From contig NZ_FOHV01000015.1 in the NCBI RefSeq assembly GCF_900111395.1, positions 1-64,000 of the forward strand: a stretch of DNA of 64,000 bases, in the 5' to 3' direction. Made by a program: the position numbers and the translations under genes. A model generated the notes under the pieces. The model saw only the letters and a program-made list of their open reading frames with translations, ran no database searches and was not told where the DNA came from. Positions 1-9,653 of this stretch are shown here, one piece after another; position 1 is the stretch's first letter; each line of letters begins with the position of its first letter. Origin of the DNA: Thorsellia anophelis DSM 18579. Lineage in GTDB: Bacteria; Pseudomonadota; Gammaproteobacteria; Enterobacterales; Thorselliaceae.

Positions 1-73
1 AAGATTTATAGCGTTCTTGGTTATCTGTTTTTTGTCATATCTTGCGAGTGCCCACACAGATTGTCTGATAAAT

Positions 74-103
74 TGTTAAAGAGCGTTCGGTATATTGACC
101 GAA
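74..103 (-). promoter_or_regulatory. rrn leader antitermination site (boxB hairpin and boxA)
   Basis: Read on the minus strand, TTCGGT-CAATAT-ACCGAA (86-103) forms a six-pair boxB stem. It is followed directly by GCTCTTTAACA (74-84), identical to the enterobacterial rRNA boxA core. The text that follows (AATTTATCAGACAATCTGTG, about 54-73) matches the well-known rrn leader upstream of 16S. Nus-factor antitermination of an rRNA operon reading leftward out of the window is therefore expected. The 16S gene itself lies beyond position 1 and is not seen. Confidence 0.88.
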
Positions 104-139
104 GGTGTCGGGAAGTTTCTTCTCATCGACAGGGCGCGT

Positions 140-167
140 ATTATACTCACCCAATTTAGCGTGTCAA
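140..167 (-). promoter_or_regulatory. rrn P2 promoter
   Basis: On the minus strand a perfect -35 TTGACA (162-167) and a perfect -10 TATAAT (140-145) are separated by 16 bp. A GC-rich discriminator (ACGCGCCC) follows, as in stringently controlled stable-RNA promoters. AT-rich sequence upstream (170-200) could act as an UP element. The boxB/boxA leader begins about 40 bp downstream. Confidence 0.88.
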
Positions 168-311
168 GTTAATTTTTAAAATTATTTTAACTTTTCTCGC
201 TACGATTGCGTTTAAATTTTGCTATTTTATTTCACGAAACTTAAATCAACCGCTTGTTGGCTCTATTTGCTTATTCTATTAAGAATTTGCTTAGTGGCTA
301 ACAGGCGGCGA

Positions 312-339
312 ATTATAGGCGATAATTTTTATTGCGCAA
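312..339 (-). promoter_or_regulatory. rrn P1 promoter
   Basis: On the minus strand -35 TTGCGC (334-339) and -10 TATAAT (312-317) have a 16-bp spacer, followed by a GC-rich discriminator (TCGCCGCC). An A/T tract sits upstream (340-360), like an UP element. It lies 172 bp upstream of P2, giving the tandem P1/P2 layout of enterobacterial rrn operons. Whether Fis sites occur further upstream was not determined. Confidence 0.75.
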
Positions 340-390
340 GTCTTTTTTTAATTTATTCTCTTAATTGGTTAGCTAATCATCAATATGACT

Positions 391-412
391 AAAAAATCAC
401 TCAAACGAGTAA
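391..412 (-). terminator. Probable clpB terminator
   Basis: About 30 bp past the clpB stop, the minus strand reads TTACTC-GTTT-GAGTGA (six pairs, one G-U) followed by TTTTTT. The stem is short but has the right position, polarity and U-tract for an intrinsic terminator. It also separates clpB from the rrn promoters. Confidence 0.6.
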
Positions 413-442
413 GTTTCAGCCAGATTAATTGAGTTTTTTATA

Positions 443-3010
443 CTAACTAATCACAATTCGGCCTTCTTTCGCATCGATTGTAATTAATGAGCCAGGTATT
501 AGCTCTCCTCCCAATAATTTTTGCGCTAATGGGTTCTCAATTTCCTGCTGAATAGCTCGTTTCAATGGTCTTGCACCATATACTGGATCAAACCCTTCAT
601 GACTGAGTATGCCTAATGCTTCTTTAGTCATTACCGCTTTAAATCCACGATCTTCTAATCTTTGATACAATTTACTTAATTGAATTTTTGCGATCTGTTC
701 GATATGATGTTCATTAAGAGGATGAAATACAACTATATCATCAATTCTGTTAATGAATTCCGGTCTAAAATGCTCGTTTATTCGACCCAATACCATTGCT
801 TTGATTGCATTATAATCTCCTTCTCCAAAATGTGATTGAATTAAGTCACTACCAATATTAGAGGTCATAATGATCACTGCATTTTTGAAATCTACAGTTC
901 TGCCCTGTCCATCAGTTAAACGCCCATCATCTAATACTTGCAATAAAATATTGAACACATCTGGATGTGCTTTTTCAACTTCATCCAATAAAATAACGCT
1001 GTATGGTTTGCGCCTTACCGCTTCAGTAAGATAGCCGCCTTCTTCATAACCCACATAACCTGGAGGCGCACCTACCAAGCGAGATACAGAATGTTTTTCC
1101 ATAAACTCGGACATATCAATCCTAACCATTGCATCGTCACTATCGAATAAAAAATCTGCAAGCGACTTACATAATTCAGTTTTACCGACACCTGTAGGCC
1201 CTAAAAATAAAAACGAACCAATAGGTCTATTTGGATCAGCAAGGCCTGCCCTACTCCTTCGAATTGCATTTGATACCGCACTTACAGCTTCACTTTGACC
1301 AATCACCCTTTCATGTAAGTCTTGTTCCATTCTGAGCAATTTATCTTTTTCACTTTCTACCATTCTAGCGACTGGGATACCTGTCCACCTGGCTAATACT
1401 TCAGCAATTTCAACATCAGTCACTCTATTACGTAATAATTTAACCGCCTTACCTTCATGCTCTGTTGCAACCACCAGTTCTTTTTCTAAGTTTGGCAAAA
1501 TTCCGTATTGTATTTCTGACATTTTAGTCAGATCCCCATTTCTTCTTGCTTGTTCTAAATTAAATTTTGCTTCCTCTATTTTCTGTTTAATAGATTGCGT
1601 TCCCATTAATGAGGCTTTTTCTGCTTTCCACTCTTCTTCTAACCCTGCATATTCACGCTCTTTTTCAGCTAATTCAACTTGTAATAGTTCCAACCTTTTT
1701 TTACTTGCATCATCTGTTTCTTTTGTTAAAGCCTGTTCTTCTAATTTTAATTGAATAATTCTACGTTCCAACCTATCTAATGCTTCGGGTTTTGAATCTA
1801 TCTGCAATCTAATGCTCGCAGCCGCTTCATCAATCAAATCAATTGCTTTATCTGGTAGTTGCCTATCTGCTATGTAGCGATGTGATAAAGTTGCAGCAGC
1901 AACTATAGCTGGATCTGTAATTTGCACATGATGATGAATTTCATAACGCTCTTTTAAACCTCTTAAAATAGCGATCGTATCTACGACATTTGGCTCATCT
2001 ACAAGCACTTTTTGAAAACGCCTTTCTAACGCTGCATCTTTCTCTATATACTGACGATATTCATCCAATGTGGTCGCACCAACACAGTGAAGTTCCCCTC
2101 TTGCAAGTGCTGGCTTTAGCATATTACCGGCATCCATCGCACCATCAGCTTTACCAGCACCAACCATAGTATGAAGTTCATCAATAAATAAAATAATATT
2201 TCCATCTTGTTTAGCTAGGTCATTTAAGACAGCTTTGAGACGTTCTTCAAATTCACCTCGATATTTAGCACCTGCGATTAACGCCCCCATATCCAAAGAA
2301 AGCACTCTTTTATGTTTGAGACCTTCAGGCACTTCACCGTTAATAATTCTTTGTGCTAACCCTTCTACAATAGCTGTCTTACCGACACCTGGTTCACCAA
2401 TGAGAACGGGATTATTTTTGGTTCTACGCTGTAAAACCTGAATAGTTCGTCTAATTTCCTCATCTCTGCCAATCACAGGGTCAAGTTTCCCTGACTCTGC
2501 CCTTGCAGTTAAATCAATAGTGTATTTAGATAATGCTTGCCTATTATCTTCAGCATTTGCATCATTAACATTTTCTCCACCTCTGACCATGTCAATTGCT
2601 TGTATTAATTTCTTAGTATCTAAGCCTGATTGCACTAATAATTTAACCATAGGGTCATTATTTTCAACTAAAGCTAATAAATAGATTTCTGACGAAATGA
2701 AGTTATCTTGACGCTTTTGGGCTAACTTATCGCATTGATTAAATAGTCTGATTAATTGATTAGATGGTTGTATGTCTGTATGGCCAGTAATTTGAGGAAT
2801 TTTCTCTAATTGCTCCACTAATAACTGATTAAAATGACTGAAATTAACACCTGATTGTGCTAAAATAGGTCTTACGCTACTATTATCTTGTAGCAGCATT
2901 GCGGCAAGCACATGAATGGGCTCAATGTAGTTATGATCTCTTCCAAGCGCCATTGACTGCGCATCTGCGATTGCTTGTTGAAATTGATTGGTTAATTTAT
3001 CTATTCTCAT
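443..3010 (-). CDS. clpB: ClpB protein disaggregase (Hsp100)
   Basis: ClpB is a hexameric cytosolic AAA+ ATPase that, with DnaK/DnaJ, pulls polypeptides out of aggregates after heat stress. The product is 855 residues (E. coli 857). It has an N domain (about 1-145), a first AAA domain with Walker A GEPGVGKT at 205-212 and FIDE at 275-278, the coiled-coil M domain (about 400-530), and a second AAA domain with GPTGVGKT at 604-611. The start [10 protein letters not shown] matches the family, and AGGAT lies upstream of the ATG. A sigma-32-type promoter lies at 3176-3202. The gene runs toward an rRNA operon, the same neighbourhood as clpB-rrnG in E. coli. No defects are seen. Confidence 0.98.
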   Translation of the reverse strand: MRIDKLTNQFQQAIADAQSMALGRDHNYIEPIHVLAAMLLQDNSSVRPILAQSGVNFSHFNQLLVEQLEKIPQITGHTDIQPSNQLIRLFNQCDKLAQKRQDNFISSEIYLLALVENNDPMVKLLVQSGLDTKKLIQAIDMVRGGENVNDANAEDNRQALSKYTIDLTARAESGKLDPVIGRDEEIRRTIQVLQRRTKNNPVLIGEPGVGKTAIVEGLAQRIINGEVPEGLKHKRVLSLDMGALIAGAKYRGEFEERLKAVLNDLAKQDGNIILFIDELHTMVGAGKADGAMDAGNMLKPALARGELHCVGATTLDEYRQYIEKDAALERRFQKVLVDEPNVVDTIAILRGLKERYEIHHHVQITDPAIVAAATLSHRYIADRQLPDKAIDLIDEAAASIRLQIDSKPEALDRLERRIIQLKLEEQALTKETDDASKKRLELLQVELAEKEREYAGLEEEWKAEKASLMGTQSIKQKIEEAKFNLEQARRNGDLTKMSEIQYGILPNLEKELVVATEHEGKAVKLLRNRVTDVEIAEVLARWTGIPVARMVESEKDKLLRMEQDLHERVIGQSEAVSAVSNAIRRSRAGLADPNRPIGSFLFLGPTGVGKTELCKSLADFLFDSDDAMVRIDMSEFMEKHSVSRLVGAPPGYVGYEEGGYLTEAVRRKPYSVILLDEVEKAHPDVFNILLQVLDDGRLTDGQGRTVDFKNAVIIMTSNIGSDLIQSHFGEGDYNAIKAMVLGRINEHFRPEFINRIDDIVVFHPLNEHHIEQIAKIQLSKLYQRLEDRGFKAVMTKEALGILSHEGFDPVYGARPLKRAIQQEIENPLAQKLLGGELIPGSLITIDAKEGRIVIS

Positions 3011-3433
3011 ATTAAAATCCTTAATCTTGTGTTGGTGCTATTTAATTTTAGCAATCAAATTGGAAAAACTTGAATAATCTTTTAGATAGCTGTAGATGTT
3101 GATCATTTTCCTCACTTAGGAATAAACCAAATCTAGCAAAATTCGAGTTGCGATTTATTCGTATACAATTATTAGATATGGGAACTATCCTCACTTTTCA
3201 AGTTAGGTGGTTACAATTTACACAATCTTACGTACTAACTTTTTCAAATCATATACAGTGAGCTAATTTGAATTTTACATAACACAATCAAACAATAGTT
3301 AGAATGAAGATAAAGTCTAGTAAGCTGTTATAATCCAACCTAGCTGTTATCTTCTAAAATATAAGAGCGCTTGATGTTCTTTTTTACTTAAATGACTTCT
3401 TTATATCAATTGAACTATCTTAAACTATAAACT
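3011..3433. other. Divergent clpB/mrcB intergenic region
   Basis: A 423-bp gap between divergently transcribed clpB and mrcB. It holds the clpB heat-shock promoter (3176-3202) and, for mrcB, an extended -10 element TGTTATAAT at 3326-3334 about 100 bp upstream of the mrcB ATG. No ORF, repeat or RNA gene is visible in the remainder. Confidence 0.6.
3176..3202 (-). promoter_or_regulatory. Sigma-32 heat-shock promoter of clpB
   Basis: On the minus strand CTTGAA (3197-3202), 13 bp of spacer, then TCCCATAT (3176-3183), against the sigma-32 consensus CTTGAA-N13/17-CCCCATNT (13 of 14 positions). It lies 166 bp upstream of the clpB start, which fits heat-shock control of this chaperone gene. The match is read by eye; no transcript end is known. 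Confidence 0.7.
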
Positions 3434-6046
3434 ATGCAAAACTCTGATGGCAGAATTGGGCGAAGAAAAAATAGCCCCAAAAAACCGGCACTCTCTTTAT
3501 TATCTCGTATAAAGTTACTTTTTCCTAAGAGAGACACTATCATAACTGAAACGGATGAGAATAAGCCTGCATCTGAACATACCGAAACAAATTCAAATGA
3601 GTATGATGCTGAAACTTTTAATAGCGATGATAATCCTGAAGAAAACAAACCGTCTTTAATTAAACGGCTTAGCAAACGACTTATGTGGTTTAGCTTAAAA
3701 GCTGGTTTCGCATTTGGATCATTATTTGCTCTGTACGGTGTCTATCTTGATGCCGTTATTCAAGACAAGCTTGATGGTCCTGTTTGGCAATTACCTGTCG
3801 CTGTTTATAGTAGAACGATTGACCTAGAACCGGGTGCGAGATATAGCTCCAAACAAATGATCCAATTACTTCAAAGTATGCAATATCGACAAGTCACTAA
3901 AGTGATTCGTTCAGGAGAATTTTCAGTTGATACAAATGGCAATATTGAAGTGTGGCGACGTGAGTTTATTTTTCCCACTGGGTTTTCTAATGTACAAAAA
4001 GCAATTGTTAGCTTTAACAACAATCAAATCGCACGAATTATTAATTTAGAAACAGGCAAGCCATTTGCTACACTATCTATCGATCCAAGGCTGATTACTT
4101 TATTACAATCACCGAATGGTGAACAACGTTTATTTGTTGAAAGAAGTCGTTTTCCTGATACTCTAATAGATATTTTATTAGCAGTTGAAGATCGTAATTT
4201 TTATAACCATGAAGGAGTGAGTTTATACTCTATTGGACGTGCAATTGTTGCTAATGCAATCGCAAAAGATACTGTTCAAGGGGCAAGTACTCTGACACAG
4301 CAAACTGTCAAAAATATCTTTTTATCGAATGAACGCACCTATACTAGAAAATTTAATGAAGCTTATATGGCTATTTTATTAGATGGTAGGTACAGCAAAG
4401 ATAGAATATTAGAGCTCTATCTTAATGAAGTTTATTTTGGCCAAGTAGGTGATGAAGAAATTAGGGGATTTCCACTTGCTAGCCTCTACTACTTTGGACG
4501 TAATATCGATGAATTAAGTGTTGATCAGCAAGCTATGCTAGTAGGTATGGTCAAAGGTGCGGGGATCTATAACCCATGGAATAAGCCTGCTAACACAATC
4601 GAAAGGCGCAATGTTGTTCTAAAAGTTATGCAAAATTTAGGCTACTTAGATCAAAATGCATATGATATGTATAGTGCAAGGCCGCTAGATGTTCGGCCGC
4701 GTGGTGGAGTTATTACACCTCAACCTGCTTTTATGGAGTTAGTTAAACAAGATTTAGGGCTAAACTTAGATGAAAAAAGTTTGAAATTACTCTCAGGCGC
4801 AAAAATCTTCACAACTCTTGATCCTCTGACTCAAGATGCAGCTGAAAGTGCACTGCAAAAAACGGTCCCTGAATTAAGAGAAAAAACAAAATTAGACGAT
4901 ATTGAGGCTGCAAGTGTTGTTGTAGATAGATTCAGTGGTGAAGTTAGGGCTATGGTAGGGGGAAGCAATACTCAATTCCCTGGTTTTAACCGAGCATTAA
5001 AAGCAAGACGTTCTATTGGCTCTTTAGCTAAACCCCCAGTATACCTAACTGCATTATCACAACCAGATAGATTTAGACTCAATACACATTTAAATGATGC
5101 GCCCTACACATTAAAGCTCTCAAATGGACAAACTTGGAGTCCTAATAACTATGACCGTAAATTTAGAGGATCGGTGTTATTAGTTGATGCATTAGCTAAA
5201 TCTTTAAACATACCAACTGTTAAGTTAGGTATGGAAGTTGGTCTCGAAGAAGTTATCACCCAACTACAATTTATGGGAATTCCAGATAAACAGCTTTCTA
5301 AGGTACCTGCAATACTTTTAGGAGCATTGAATTTAACCCCTATTCAAACAGCTCAAATGTATCAAACCATAGCGAGTGGTGGGCAAAGGGCTCAATTAAC
5401 TTCCGTACTCTATGTATTGGATAATGATAATCAACTTCTTTTTAAAAAATTACCACAAGCAACCCCTGCACTATTACCAGAGGCAGCTTACTTAACGCTA
5501 TTTGGAATGCAACAAGTTGTACAACAAGGTACAGGTAGGGCATTACTAAAAGATTTTAGTCAATATAATCTGGCAGGTAAAACAGGGACAACCAACGATC
5601 TGATAGACAGCTGGTATGTTGGAATCGATGGAAAAGAAGTCGCCATATTTTGGGTGGGGAGAGATAATAATAAATCTAGCAAACTTACAGGCTCAACTGG
5701 TGCGCTAAAAGTATACGAAAGTTACTTAGCACACCAAACACCTCTACCCTTGAATCTTGTTCGCCCTAGCTCTATAGCTGAAATGAATATCGACAGCGCG
5801 GGAAATTTTTCATGCACTCGGAGTGCAAGGGTCATCCCTGTTTGGACTAACCAGCCTAATATTTTATGCCAGCAGGGAGGTTCATCACCTTATGGGGCTT
5901 ATCAAAATAATGATTACAACACAAATGACCATCAGTTTAATCAACCAGAGCCTACTACGCAGCCAGTGGTAGATGAAAACGGCAATTTAATCATCAAAGA
6001 AAATCAAATTAATACCCCATCGCCTAATAGCCATCTATGGCGATAA
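3434..6046 (+). CDS. mrcB: Penicillin-binding protein 1B, bifunctional glycosyltransferase/transpeptidase
   Basis: Class A PBP that polymerises lipid II and cross-links peptidoglycan from the inner membrane. The 870-residue product (E. coli 844) has an acidic cytoplasmic tail (1-80), one transmembrane helix (about 82-104), and a UB2H domain (about 125-210), which separates PBP1B from PBP1A and binds LpoB in E. coli. The glycosyltransferase domain has catalytic Glu252 in VEDRNFYNHEG, and the transpeptidase has SLAK (Ser530, Lys533), SLN at 590-592 and KTG at 716-718. The C-terminal tail is Asn/Gln/Pro-rich. No strong Shine-Dalgarno sequence precedes this ATG, so the start is less certain than the identity. 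An extended -10 lies at 3326-3334. Confidence 0.95.
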   Translation: MQNSDGRIGRRKNSPKKPALSLLSRIKLLFPKRDTIITETDENKPASEHTETNSNEYDAETFNSDDNPEENKPSLIKRLSKRLMWFSLKAGFAFGSLFALYGVYLDAVIQDKLDGPVWQLPVAVYSRTIDLEPGARYSSKQMIQLLQSMQYRQVTKVIRSGEFSVDTNGNIEVWRREFIFPTGFSNVQKAIVSFNNNQIARIINLETGKPFATLSIDPRLITLLQSPNGEQRLFVERSRFPDTLIDILLAVEDRNFYNHEGVSLYSIGRAIVANAIAKDTVQGASTLTQQTVKNIFLSNERTYTRKFNEAYMAILLDGRYSKDRILELYLNEVYFGQVGDEEIRGFPLASLYYFGRNIDELSVDQQAMLVGMVKGAGIYNPWNKPANTIERRNVVLKVMQNLGYLDQNAYDMYSARPLDVRPRGGVITPQPAFMELVKQDLGLNLDEKSLKLLSGAKIFTTLDPLTQDAAESALQKTVPELREKTKLDDIEAASVVVDRFSGEVRAMVGGSNTQFPGFNRALKARRSIGSLAKPPVYLTALSQPDRFRLNTHLNDAPYTLKLSNGQTWSPNNYDRKFRGSVLLVDALAKSLNIPTVKLGMEVGLEEVITQLQFMGIPDKQLSKVPAILLGALNLTPIQTAQMYQTIASGGQRAQLTSVLYVLDNDNQLLFKKLPQATPALLPEAAYLTLFGMQQVVQQGTGRALLKDFSQYNLAGKTGTTNDLIDSWYVGIDGKEVAIFWVGRDNNKSSKLTGSTGALKVYESYLAHQTPLPLNLVRPSSIAEMNIDSAGNFSCTRSARVIPVWTNQPNILCQQGGSSPYGAYQNNDYNTNDHQFNQPEPTTQPVVDENGNLIIKENQINTPSPNSHLWR

Positions 6047-6069
6047 TCTGAATCAATTAATCCACCTCA

Positions 6070-6101
6070 TTTCTCCCTATGCATAAATAGATAGGGAGAA
6101 A
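6070..6101 (+). terminator. Hairpin after mrcB
   Basis: A perfect 11-bp inverted repeat, TTTCTCCCTAT (6070-6080) and ATAGGGAGAAA (6091-6101), with a 10-nt loop, starts 23 bp after the mrcB stop. A clear T-tract is missing, so it may be an inefficient or Rho-assisted terminator or an mRNA 3' protective hairpin. Confidence 0.5.
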
Positions 6102-6193
6102 ATGCCCCCTCACACTTCACAACAAATACAATAATTAACAAATAGTTATTTAACAATAATAAAAAATAACTTAGATATCAGGCTATACGATTT

Positions 6194-6230
6194 GACATCC
6201 TCCCCCCCGCTAAAGCAAGGGGAGGATGCC
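6194..6230 (-). mobile_element. Solo IS200/IS605-type element end (hairpin)
   Basis: The minus strand reads GGCATCCTCCCCTTGCTTT then AGCGGGGGGGAGGATGTCAA. This is a long imperfect hairpin with the CTTGCTTTAGCG core and terminal TGTCAA typical of the 3' ends of tnpB-carrying IS200/IS605 elements. Its 15-mer CGCTAAAGCAAGGGG (plus strand, 6208-6222) recurs exactly at 19703-19717. No tnpA or tnpB coding sequence is detectable next to it, so this is a relic end. Assignment rests on remembered family ends, not a search. Confidence 0.55.
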
Positions 6231-6378
6231 AATCCCCATATTAATTAACATATGCTTACCAATTTAAAATAACATTTTAAAATCATTAGCCTATCGGATA
6301 ACCCTTCATATAAATTTATTTAATATCAATACATTTAAATAAATTTAAATCACTAAGATATATACACTTTTACGATTT

Positions 6379-6398
6379 TTATACTATTTATAGTATAA
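6379..6398 (+). promoter_or_regulatory. Palindrome overlapping the -10 of the lipoprotein gene
   Basis: Perfect 8-bp inverted repeat TTATACTA-TTTA-TAGTATAA. The right arm overlaps TATAAT (6394-6399), a good -10 hexamer 112 bp upstream of the ATG at 6511. The overlap would allow a repressor to block RNA polymerase, or it may be chance in AT-rich DNA. The rest of 6102-6510 holds only the IS-end hairpin and AT-rich sequence without a gene. Confidence 0.35.
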
Positions 6399-6510
6399 TC
6401 AAAAATGTAGAAATTAATTAACACCACTATCTGATATTAATGACTTCCTAATCTAGAATACTATCTATTCTTGTTAGCATAATTATTTTTCAATTTTAAG
6501 GAATTAGCAC

Positions 6511-7536
6511 ATGAAATTAGGTTATCTATTAGCATTTACTCCGTTTATACTTCTTGGCTGTGGTGAACCACAACCCTCTGATAAGATATTGGAAGAAGCG
6601 TTTTCTAAGCAGTATGAACATTTAGAGCTTAAATCAGTAGATTTAAAAAAAACTGAGCAACAAGGTGATTTTATCTTATATGCTGCAGAAGGTAAGTTTG
6701 TTACCACTAAAAATTTATATGAAAATTTGGATGGTATTACTTTTGGCAATGGTCCAAAATTTTATCGATTAGTACAAAAATCGGGTGAAACATTTGACTT
6801 TACATCATCAGTGATTGCATCTGGCAATGACAAAGCTGGTTGGAATGCAGGCTTTCAAAAGCTAAATAGCAAATTGCCTAAATTTAATATTGATGAAAGT
6901 AAATTAGATTTAGCTGATCCTAAAGTGCTCGTTGTTAATGCAGAGGATTTTCAAAATAAAATGAATAATATTGAGAATATCATCAACGATTATCAAAAAA
7001 ATATCGCACTGAAAAAAGAAGCAAGCACTCAATTAGAAAGTGAAATTAATACACTTAATGAAAAAAGAGATAATTACTGGACAACACTTGAAATCGACGG
7101 AAAAACATTTACATCAAGATATGATGCTAAAGACTATTTTAATTCAGAGATCAGTGCCTATAGATCAAGTGATGCAAGACCTCACACTCGAATTTCTGAA
7201 TATGATAAAGAATTCTATGATGAAAAGAAAAAAGAACTATATAAAAAATATAACAATTATGACTCTGATGAATATAAAGCGTTAAAAGACGTAAGAGAAA
7301 AGAAATTTGAAGAGTACAAAAAAGCTTATGATGATGAAATTGCAAGGCTAGAAAATATAGCTGCACAAGCATTTAAACCTTATGAAGATGGGTATGAAGC
7401 TTTAAGTACTCAAATCAACGAATTAGAATCTCAAAAAAGAACATTAAATTCTGATATCAGATCACTAGAATCAGATGTAGAAGAATTCGTTAAAGCAAAA
7501 CAGCGCGCTATAAAAGATGGATATATAAAATCATAA
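6511..7536 (+). CDS. Putative coiled-coil lipoprotein, function unknown
   Basis: The 341-residue product starts with a lipoprotein signal peptide: MKLGYLLAFTPFILLG followed by Cys17 (lipobox LLGC). Gly-Glu follows the Cys at 18-19, with no Asp at +2, so outer-membrane sorting is likely. Residues 20-150 form a mixed-composition domain I do not recognise. From about 150 the protein is rich in Lys/Glu/Asn/Tyr with heptad-like stretches (150-185 and 290-330), suggesting long helical coiled coils. It has a single Cys and no enzymatic motif. AAGGAA lies upstream of the ATG. It stands alone between an IS relic and a broken flagellin gene, so the context gives no function. An envelope-associated structural or surface role is only a guess. 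Confidence 0.75.
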   Translation: MKLGYLLAFTPFILLGCGEPQPSDKILEEAFSKQYEHLELKSVDLKKTEQQGDFILYAAEGKFVTTKNLYENLDGITFGNGPKFYRLVQKSGETFDFTSSVIASGNDKAGWNAGFQKLNSKLPKFNIDESKLDLADPKVLVVNAEDFQNKMNNIENIINDYQKNIALKKEASTQLESEINTLNEKRDNYWTTLEIDGKTFTSRYDAKDYFNSEISAYRSSDARPHTRISEYDKEFYDEKKKELYKKYNNYDSDEYKALKDVREKKFEEYKKAYDDEIARLENIAAQAFKPYEDGYEALSTQINELESQKRTLNSDIRSLESDVEEFVKAKQRAIKDGYIKS

Positions 7537-7852
7537 AAAACAGTAAATAGGCACTACATATGAAATGCCACCTCTGTAACTAATTCTAAGTATTTACGAT
7601 TTTTATTTTAAGGTGGTCAGTAAAACTGGCCACTAAATCCTATCATTTTTAGTGAGATCACTTACCACCAACTTAAAATCAGAATTAAACATTACATTTC
7701 AAATACTTATGATGCAATTAATATTTACTGAAATATGACAATTGCTCATGAACACCCCATAATTTTACTTTAACAATTACAAGGTTAATGCAGACGTTTA
7801 ATTTAATTGGATTAACAATGACATATCTGCTTATTGGGATATAGCTAAAAAT
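7537..7852. other. Intergenic with one hairpin
   Basis: A 316-bp stretch between convergent genes. GTGGTCAG (7613-7620), loop TAAAA, CTGGCCAC (7626-7633) is an 8-bp stem with one G-U pair. It could end transcription from the lipoprotein gene, though no T-run follows. Nothing else is recognised. Confidence 0.4.
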
Positions 7853-9550
7853 TTATCTCAGTAATTGCAATACAAGCTCGGGGCTTTGATTCGCTTGACT
7901 TAAAACAGACATTCCTGCTTGTTGAAGAATTTGATTACGGCTCATATTAGATACCTCCAATGCATAATCTGCATCTTCAATCCGGCTTCTAGCTGCCTCT
8001 AAATTGATTTTAGAGGTAGATATATTTTGCATGGTCGATTCTAAACGATTCATAACCGCACCTAATTCGCCACGAAAGTCATCGATTTGCGTCATGGCCT
8101 TATCCAAACTTTCTAGTGGCATCATTGTTTTTGCACTTGTGGAAACTAGACTTCCAGAAAATATGGCATCATCTATATCAATATATAGTTCGTTATAGTT
8201 TCCCGTTAGATATAACGCGCCTAAATTAATAAGTAAGGTATAATCTGGGCCGCTGTTTCGACCAAATTGTTCGATTCCAGCCAATCTATCAGTAATATCC
8301 CAATAAACATTTTATCCTACAAAAAATCCAAGTGCTGATGCGGGAGCCCTTGCCAAAAAATTCAAATAAAATCTATCGTCTATCTGTTTTACACCTACAC
8401 CAGGGGAAAGTCTCATCATTTCATAAGTGATTTCATCTGATATAGCGAATCCTGGCGAACCTGCTGGAACTGAAAAATTATGGCTTAATCTGATAGGTTC
8501 AACTAATGAATTGACTTGAAACGTTTGTAAATTTGGAAAGAGTGACAATAATTCACTTTTTGTGAAATATTGATTTGATACGTCATCTTGAATGATATTC
8601 ATCCCATTATTTGGGGCATTGGAAGTCAGATCTGAAGAGAGTTGCCCCTGTACAATAGAGTGAATGTCAAATGGATCAATGCTAAACTCTCCATTACCTT
8701 GGTAATCTCGTTTGTCTATTTTTGCCAATAATACTGTTTCTGGAGATGCATCAGTTGGCACCCTTAGTGCTTTTAACTTAGCTTCATTTTCTGGCTGAAC
8801 CGGTTGGCTAATGTTAATTTTCATATAGAAATTCCCATCACTCCCTCGATAAAGCTTCTTATCAGATCCGATTGCATCTGTGGTTAGGCCATAATTTTGC
8901 GTAAAAGTGCTCAGCGCAGTCTGAGTACTAGAGTCACTGACTTTTAACTGATTAGGCAACAAACCACTTTGATTCGTTAGTTCGTCAGCTTGCTCTTGGG
9001 TAATTAACTCAAATCCATCTAAGCCATTAACATTGAAATAATGTATTCCGAGCTCTTCAGTACGCATGGCTCTAGTCTTAATCGATACAGTCTCGTTATC
9101 ATTCACACCGGTTTGCAAGGTTAAATTACCATTGCTATTGAGCACTGTTTTACCATTAAATTGTGTTTGCTCGGCAATTCTATCAATCTCATCTAAACGC
9201 ATACGTATTTCAGCTTGAATAGTATTAAGATCCTCTTGGCTGTTACTACCATTTTTCGCTTGGACTGTTAATTCTCGAATCCTGTGGAGATTATTATTTG
9301 ATTCAGATAATGCCCCTTCAGTTGTTTGAGCAATAGAAATACCATCTGATACATTACGCTTTGCTTGGGCAAAACCACGAATATTCGTCGTCAACCGATT
9401 GGCAATCCCTTGACCAGCCGCATCATCTTTTGCACTATTTATCCGTAAACCTGATGCAAGCCTTTCAATAGCGGAGGCGAGTCCTCTTTTTGAAATAAAT
9501 AAATTATTATTTGCAACGATAGATAAAAGGTTAGTATTGATAACAGCCAT
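7853..9550 (-). pseudogene. fliC: Flagellin gene interrupted by one in-frame stop
   Basis: Flagellin is the filament subunit. The first part (8312-9550, 412 codons) has the conserved N-terminal D0/D1 region (MAVINTNLLSIVANNN, LASGLRINSAKDDAAGQGIA) followed by a variable centre. The second part (7853-8284, 143 codons) has the C-terminal D1/D0 region (IEDADYALEVSNMSRNQILQ, ending LQLLR). Both are in the same reading frame: TAA at 8312-8314 is the only interruption, followed by nine sense codons before the next possible start (TTG). Read through, the product would be about 565 residues. TAAGGA lies before the ATG. Truncated products without D0 cannot polymerise, so the gene is probably dead unless the stop is suppressed. 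No other flagellar gene is in the window. Confidence 0.85.
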
Positions 9551-9653
9551 TTTTATTCCTTAAGGACTAGGCTAATTCAATGAGAAAAAGCCATATACAA
9601 GCTAAAATTACGAAACATTTAGCAACATCTGGGAATATTTTTCAGAATTATAA

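Noticed and set aside
6194-6230. CRISPR repeat or simple terminator
   Set aside because: Only two distant copies and no spacer array; the core and TGTCAA end fit IS200/IS605 ends better than a terminator, and no T-run follows.
8284-8314. Frameshift splitting the flagellin gene
   Set aside because: Codon counting across 8285-8311 shows nine whole codons, so both halves share a frame; the lesion is a stop codon.
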